From Candidatus Egerieousia excrementavium (GTDB lineage: Bacteria > Bacteroidota > Bacteroidia > Bacteroidales > UBA932), in assembly GCA_017694275.1 (NCBI GenBank), contig JADINB010000062.1, positions 1 to 17,705 on the forward strand: a DNA stretch of 17,705 nt, in the 5' to 3' direction. Numbering within the stretch: position 1 is the stretch's first letter; every line of letters starts with the position of its first letter. Both the position numbers and the translations under genes were made by a program. The notes beneath the pieces were generated by a model, which was given only the letters and a program-made list of their open reading frames with translations, ran no database searches and had not been told where the DNA came from. Positions 14,526 to 17,705 of this stretch are shown piece after piece.

Positions 14526-14937
14526 AGGATGGCTCTATAGTGGAAAAGAAGGAGAACCTGGAGCATATTCCATTTCGGGCAAATTTGGATATTTGCTTAA
14601 TGATGTCCTTTTCCTTGGAGGGGGAATAGGCATGGAGTATATCGAATACGGGTTTCTTGGGGGAGATTTTGAGGCGTTCAGAATACCGGTTTTCATAAGC
14701 CCGAAATATTCGTTCAACATTTCAAACAGGGTAGCCCTTCTTGCAGAAATTGATGCAGGAGTGCGTATCTATACCGAAACGGGAAAAGCAGACGGCGATG
14801 ATTTCTTCGTAACTCCAAAATTAGGTTTTGGAGTTAAAGTAGGTAAGGCTTGTAAACACTCCGTCAACTTATATGCAGGATACAATCATTACGACACATT
14901 CGATATGTTCGGAATTTTCGCAGGTTTCAGTTTTTAA
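14413..14937 (+). CDS. Small outer-membrane beta-barrel protein, copy 1
   Basis: A 174-residue exported protein. A signal peptide (residues 1-25, hydrophobic core LTFLFLLWAVAF, cleavage probably at TRA-QTKK) precedes a mature part of alternating hydrophobic/polar strands with Gly-rich turns: FQAEVEAGWLYSG, GKFGYLLNDVLFLGGG, IPVFISPKYSF, LLAEIDAGVRIY, PKLGFGVKVG and NLYAGYNHYD. It ends in FAGFSF with a terminal Phe, the signal recognised by the BAM complex. About eight strands are expected, as in OmpX/OprF-N-like barrels (outer membrane beta-barrel domain). It pairs with the lipoprotein gene 16 bp upstream and is paralogous to the protein at 15509. Function unknown; it could anchor or present the neighbouring lipoprotein or peptidase. 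Confidence 0.82.
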   Translation: MKHIAQKLTFLFLLWAVAFTTDTRAQTKKGRFQAEVEAGWLYSGKEGEPGAYSISGKFGYLLNDVLFLGGGIGMEYIEYGFLGGDFEAFRIPVFISPKYSFNISNRVALLAEIDAGVRIYTETGKADGDDFFVTPKLGFGVKVGKACKHSVNLYAGYNHYDTFDMFGIFAGFSF

Positions 14938-14949
14938 CCATATATAAGC

Positions 14950-15492
14950 ATGAGAAAAATTATCACACTAAGTTTAATATTTCTCTTTTTAGGGTTTAAT
15001 TCCTGTAAAAAAGAGTATTTGTGGCTTACAGATTATCCCCGTTCATATATTGAATTCTATGTTACAGACCAGGATGGTAATAATCTGCTGGACCCGGCTT
15101 TTTCCGAGAATATCCTCAACCGGGATATAACAATGGAGTATAACAACACTGTATATCCGCGCATCGACAACGATATTGAATTCTACCCCATAGAGGAAGA
15201 GCCTACCAAAGCCAGTTACCACCCCTTCAACGGACTGATGACAAACACTGTCAACAATACTTTGAAGATTGGATATTTTAATCAAGGTACAGATTATGAA
15301 CAGACCTCTTTTACAATTGACTGGGGAAACGGGAGCAAGGACGTGATAACATTCGACCAGAAGTCTGTTCCTTATGACCCGGATGATGGGGACCTGTATG
15401 CAAACTGCCGGTTCTGGGTAAATGGAAGAGCAGTGAGCGATTTCAAGCCGTTCGAAGATGGCCCGCATTTTACAATTGTACTGAACATGTAA
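14950..15492 (+). CDS. Hypothetical lipoprotein, copy 2 of the duplicated pair
   Basis: A 180-residue paralogue of the lipoprotein at 13857. Signal peptide 1-18 with lipobox FNSC and lipidation at C19; the -3 position (Phe) is less typical than Leu but tolerated. The mature protein begins DYPRSYIEFYVTDQDGNNLLD (28-48). Residues 120-180 match copy 1 except for one Arg/Lys change, and at the DNA level that segment differs at only four positions in about 200, two of them synonymous. The N-terminal half has diverged (for example ILNRDITMEYNNTVYPRID against ILGCNIVMEHGGKKYMRID). It starts 12 bp after the first barrel gene and is followed by the second barrel gene after 16 bp, so the operon repeats lipoprotein-barrel, lipoprotein-barrel. 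Function unknown; a different partner specificity from copy 1 is possible. Confidence 0.8.
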   Translation: MRKIITLSLIFLFLGFNSCKKEYLWLTDYPRSYIEFYVTDQDGNNLLDPAFSENILNRDITMEYNNTVYPRIDNDIEFYPIEEEPTKASYHPFNGLMTNTVNNTLKIGYFNQGTDYEQTSFTIDWGNGSKDVITFDQKSVPYDPDDGDLYANCRFWVNGRAVSDFKPFEDGPHFTIVLNM

Positions 15493-15621
15493 CATTAACA
15501 CAGACATTATGAAACATATTACACAGAAATTGACACTTTTATTTCTGCTTTGGGCTGTTGCATTTGCAACAGACACCCAGGCTCAGACAAAAAAAGGCAG
15601 GTTCCAGGCAGAAATAGAGGC
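15292..15621 (+). repeat. 330-bp direct repeat, copy 2
   Basis: Second copy of the block at 14196-14525, with the same gene arrangement: the end of the lipoprotein gene, the 16-bp spacer and the signal-peptide part of the barrel gene. About 96% identical, no gaps, transitions only. Confidence 0.9.
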
Positions 15622-16084
15622 CGGTACGTTATTCAGCATAGACAGGGAGGAGGTTCCCGACGGCGGATGGCTCTATTATGGCTGCAGGCGATACCAGATA
15701 ACTTCTGTAACCGGAAAGTTCGGTTATCTTTTTAATGACGCCCTGTTTTTAGGAGGCGGAACCGGATTTGAACACATGGCTAAAGTACGCGAAGAGGGAA
15801 CTTACAACGCCTTCATGATTCCCATTTTCCTTGCGCCAAAATATTCATTTAAACTTACAAACGTTACCTCTCTCTTTGCCGAGGTAGATTTTGGTGTAAG
15901 GCTTTATCTCTCCACAGACGGCGGCATGTGCGATAAAGAAAACACTTTTATTGCAGTTCCCAAGATTGGTGTGGGATTCAAGGTTGGTCCTGAGCGTAAA
16001 AATACAATCAACCTCTCCGCCGGTTATTATCGTGAGACATCTGACAGAGACATGCTTGGTATCTTTGTAGGGTTCAGCTTCTAA
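15509..16084 (+). CDS. Small outer-membrane beta-barrel protein, copy 2
   Basis: A 191-residue paralogue of the barrel at 14413. The signal peptide (1-25) differs from copy 1 at four positions, and QTKKGRFQAE at the mature start is identical. The rest has diverged but keeps the same strand order: TGKFGYLFNDALFLGGG, IPIFLAPKYSFKL, LFAEVDFGVRLYL, PKIGVGFKVG, NLSAGYYRE and a final GIFVGFSF with C-terminal Phe. Copy 2 has about 17 extra residues, largely between strands 1 and 2 (DREEVPDGGWLYYGCRRYQ), which would form a longer external loop or hairpin with a Cys. It is the last gene of the C10 operon and converges on the S41 protease gene with a 27-bp gap. A hairpin with flanking A/T tracts at 16124-16163 could terminate the operon. 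Confidence 0.82.
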   Translation: MKHITQKLTLLFLLWAVAFATDTQAQTKKGRFQAEIEAGTLFSIDREEVPDGGWLYYGCRRYQITSVTGKFGYLFNDALFLGGGTGFEHMAKVREEGTYNAFMIPIFLAPKYSFKLTNVTSLFAEVDFGVRLYLSTDGGMCDKENTFIAVPKIGVGFKVGPERKNTINLSAGYYRETSDRDMLGIFVGFSF

Positions 16085-16111
16085 TCCTGAAAAAGATACG
16101 ATCCCGGCAGG

Positions 16112-17705
16112 TTATTCCCCTGCAAAAAGCGCGACAGCTTTATGCAACTGGCTGTCGCTTTTTATTATGGCCTCTACCCGGCCCGGGGTAAAGTAATACT
16201 TGTTGGCTATCTCTTCTTCTACAAGCGGCCTGATCTCTTCTTTTTTCAGAAGAAGCATCTGTTCCTTTGAAATTGAAAGTTTGGCTTTCAAAGCCTCTGC
16301 CTCTGCCTTGATATACTCGTCAAGTTCCTCCTGCCTTGCAGATTTGAGCAAATCCTCCATAAGAACCTGCGCACCGCTGCGGCTGTCAAACTCCCTCGAC
16401 ACCGCATATTTTACAAAATCTCCGTATTGCTCATCTGTAAGGGAAAAATCCATGACAGGAGGTATTGAATCATGTTCACTGTAAAACTTTATTGCATAGT
16501 CGTTTATAATATCGTTCATTACAAGCGAGATTGCTATTCTGCTATATTGGTCTGAAGCTATTACGGAGTCTGGAGTTATGCCTCCACCATCGTAAACAGT
16601 ACGTCCAAGCCTTGTCCTGAATGCTTTTTTAAGTGAATCGGGCACATAGCCCACGCTGCCGTCTGAATTTCTATGCGAATAATCTATTGCCTGTACACAT
16701 CTGCCGCTCGGGGTATAGTACTTGGCAATTGTCATCTTCATTGTACCGTTGTAACCTACCGGCCGTATCGCCTGCACAAGCCCTTTCCCATATGTTCGGG
16801 TTCCGGCAACATACCCTCTGTCAAGATCCTGTATCGCACCGGTCACTATTTCAGAAGAAGATGCACTGCCCGAATTGACAAGCACCATTAACGGTATAAG
16901 CGTATCCACAGGTTCTTTCTTTGTCCTGTACTCCATATCCGCCCCTACATTGGCGCGCCCTTTCTGGGTAACCACGAGAGTTCCTTTGGGAACAAAAAGC
17001 GAGACAATGTCTACTGCTTCGTCAAGCAGCCCGCCTCCATTGCCCCTCAAATCCAGAATAAGTCTCCTTGCCCCCTTCTCCTTCAACGACACTACCGCCT
17101 TCCTCACATCTTCAGACCCGTTTACAGTAAAGCCATCTATCTTGATATAACCTATCGTATCTTTCAGAATTCCGCTATATGAAACATCCGGTATATGTAT
17201 CCGTTCGCGCACCACTTCTATCTCCGCGGTCTTTCCGCTTCTGCCCTTTCTTACCAAAAACCTGACGCTGGTCCCCGGTTCGCCCTTCATCCTTGAACTG
17301 CACTCTTCTGCGTTCAGGGGCATGACATCCTCTCCGTCAATCTCAAGAATGACATCTCCAGGCTCAAGGCCGTATTTTACCGCAGGTGAACCGAGATATG
17401 GCTGCGAAATTATAACACCTGTAGTGTCAAGTTTCTTGATCATCGCTCCTATGCCGCCGTAAGTGGCAGTCGTCAGAAGCTCTATGTTTTTTTCGTCTTC
17501 TTCAGGTATGTATTCTGTATATGGGTCGAGCGAACCCAACATTGCATTTATGCCCGTGTTTACCAGTTTCTCTACGCTTACCGAATCTACGAATCCGTTA
17601 ACGAGTTCCTTAAGTATGTTGTTCTGGATCTCCAGACTTCTGGCCATATTGAAATCAGCCGATTGCGCTGTAATGGAAACCGGCAATAAAAGCGAACCGA
17701 AAAGT
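16112..17705 (-). CDS. S41 family C-terminal processing protease (CtpA-like), 5' end beyond window
   Basis: Periplasmic serine protease of the tail-specific/CTP family. The reading frame is open to the window edge; a TTG at 17686 is not a real start because upstream in-frame codons (LFGSLLL before PVSITAQ) continue a signal peptide, so the first residues are missing. Counting from that TTG, DPYTEY is at 54-59, a PDZ domain spans about 72-150 (YGGIGAMI, GLEPGDVILEIDG), and LDLRGNGGG is at 211-219. The catalytic Ser/Lys dyad is S276 in NSGSASSSEI and K301 in YGKGLVQ, spaced 25 residues apart as in E. coli Tsp. A helical C-terminal region with a long charged coiled-coil-like stretch follows (about 440-500). 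The protease probably matures or degrades envelope proteins. Its last codons overlap a terminator-like hairpin. Confidence 0.93.
   Translation of the reverse strand, partial: LFGSLLLPVSITAQSADFNMARSLEIQNNILKELVNGFVDSVSVEKLVNTGINAMLGSLDPYTEYIPEEDEKNIELLTTATYGGIGAMIKKLDTTGVIISQPYLGSPAVKYGLEPGDVILEIDGEDVMPLNAEECSSRMKGEPGTSVRFLVRKGRSGKTAEIEVVRERIHIPDVSYSGILKDTIGYIKIDGFTVNGSEDVRKAVVSLKEKGARRLILDLRGNGGGLLDEAVDIVSLFVPKGTLVVTQKGRANVGADMEYRTKKEPVDTLIPLMVLVNSGSASSSEIVTGAIQDLDRGYVAGTRTYGKGLVQAIRPVGYNGTMKMTIAKYYTPSGRCVQAIDYSHRNSDGSVGYVPDSLKKAFRTRLGRTVYDGGGITPDSVIASDQYSRIAISLVMNDIINDYAIKFYSEHDSIPPVMDFSLTDEQYGDFVKYAVSREFDSRSGAQVLMEDLLKSARQEELDEYIKAEAEALKAKLSISKEQMLLLKKEEIRPLVEEEIANKYYFTPGRVEAIIKSDSQLHKAVALFAGE
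16124..16163. terminator. Bidirectional terminator-like hairpin inside the S41 3' end
   Basis: AAAAAGCG (16124-16131) pairs with CGCTTTTT (16156-16163) and ACAGC (16134-16138) with GCTGT (16151-16155), leaving a 2-nt bulge and a 12-nt loop: 13 bp with an A tract on one side and a T tract on the other. It is well placed, 40 bp after the barrel gene stop, to terminate the plus-strand operon. It also lies within the last 17 codons of the minus-strand protease gene, 9 bp short of its stop codon. Confidence 0.55.

Noticed and set aside
15043..15576. 177-codon open frame on the minus strand across the second lipoprotein gene, with a similar one at 14085-14480
   Set aside because: Both are antisense shadows of the duplicated lipoprotein/barrel genes; they resemble each other only because the plus-strand DNA is repeated, and they show no domain or export signal.
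14196..15621. Direct repeat as a mobile element or CRISPR-like array
   Set aside because: There are only two copies, with no terminal inverted repeats, transposase or short regular spacing; the repeat is part of duplicated genes.
16107..16123. Small GCAGG/CCTGC hairpin between the barrel and S41 genes
   Set aside because: Only a 5-bp stem with no T tract on either strand; the larger hairpin next to it is the better terminator candidate.
17684..17686. TTG start codon for the S41 protease
   Set aside because: In-frame hydrophobic codons continue upstream to the window edge and complete a signal peptide, so the gene is simply cut by the window.

Overview
The window looks like chromosomal DNA of a gut- or oral-type Bacteroidales bacterium. 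The support is indirect but consistent. Upstream regions carry the Bacteroidetes -7 element TAnnTTTG and mostly lack Shine-Dalgarno sequences. The gene families are those of a diderm Bacteroidetes: an LptE lipoprotein, KdsB, a C10 (streptopain-type) lipoprotein peptidase, a GxDLY-type SGNH hydrolase and a CtpA-like S41 protease. The order sigma54 regulator - lptE - TPR protein - secG is, from memory, a familiar Bacteroidales gene order. I do not assign a genus. No rRNA, tRNA, CRISPR array, insertion sequence or phage gene was found.

Layout. 1-304 (-): N-terminal third of phosphoglycerate kinase, cut by the window edge. 413-2218 (+): a class I SAM methyltransferase and Lgt. 2215-2664 (-): SmpB, overlapping the lgt stop tail to tail. 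2782-4895 (+): MiaA and a secreted SGNH hydrolase. 4899-8096 (-): a tight five-gene operon read as sigma54-dependent activator, LptE, TPR protein, SecG and a ProX-type tRNA-editing protein, with gaps of 2-11 bp. 8183-8944 (+): KdsB. 9043-10698 (+): a TPR/OmpA-like lipoprotein closed by a clear intrinsic terminator. 10766-12124 (-): a MATE transporter. 12432-16084 (+): a five-gene operon with a C10 cysteine peptidase and two tandem copies of a lipoprotein plus small outer-membrane barrel pair. 16112-17705 (-): an S41 processing protease whose 5' end lies outside the window.

Functionally much of the window is envelope work: lipoprotein maturation (Lgt), LPS transport (LptE), Kdo activation (KdsB), Sec export (SecG), periplasmic processing (S41) and several lipoproteins. 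Translation quality control and tRNA chemistry (SmpB, MiaA, ProX) are interleaved with it.

The most interesting part is 12432-16084. A secreted C10 peptidase is followed by a duplicated lipoprotein/barrel module. The two copies share a 330-bp block (14196-14525 and 15292-15621) of about 96% identity that runs from the second half of the lipoprotein gene through the spacer into the barrel signal peptide, while the flanking halves have diverged. I read this as recent conversion or recombination in a protease-plus-partner locus. The catalytic half of the peptidase gene is also clearly more AT-rich than its propeptide half, suggesting mosaic origin. Two regulatory points stand out: a near-perfect promoter placing the sigma54-regulator mRNA start only 2-3 nt before its ATG, and a strong hairpin with A/T tracts lying inside the last codons of the S41 gene.
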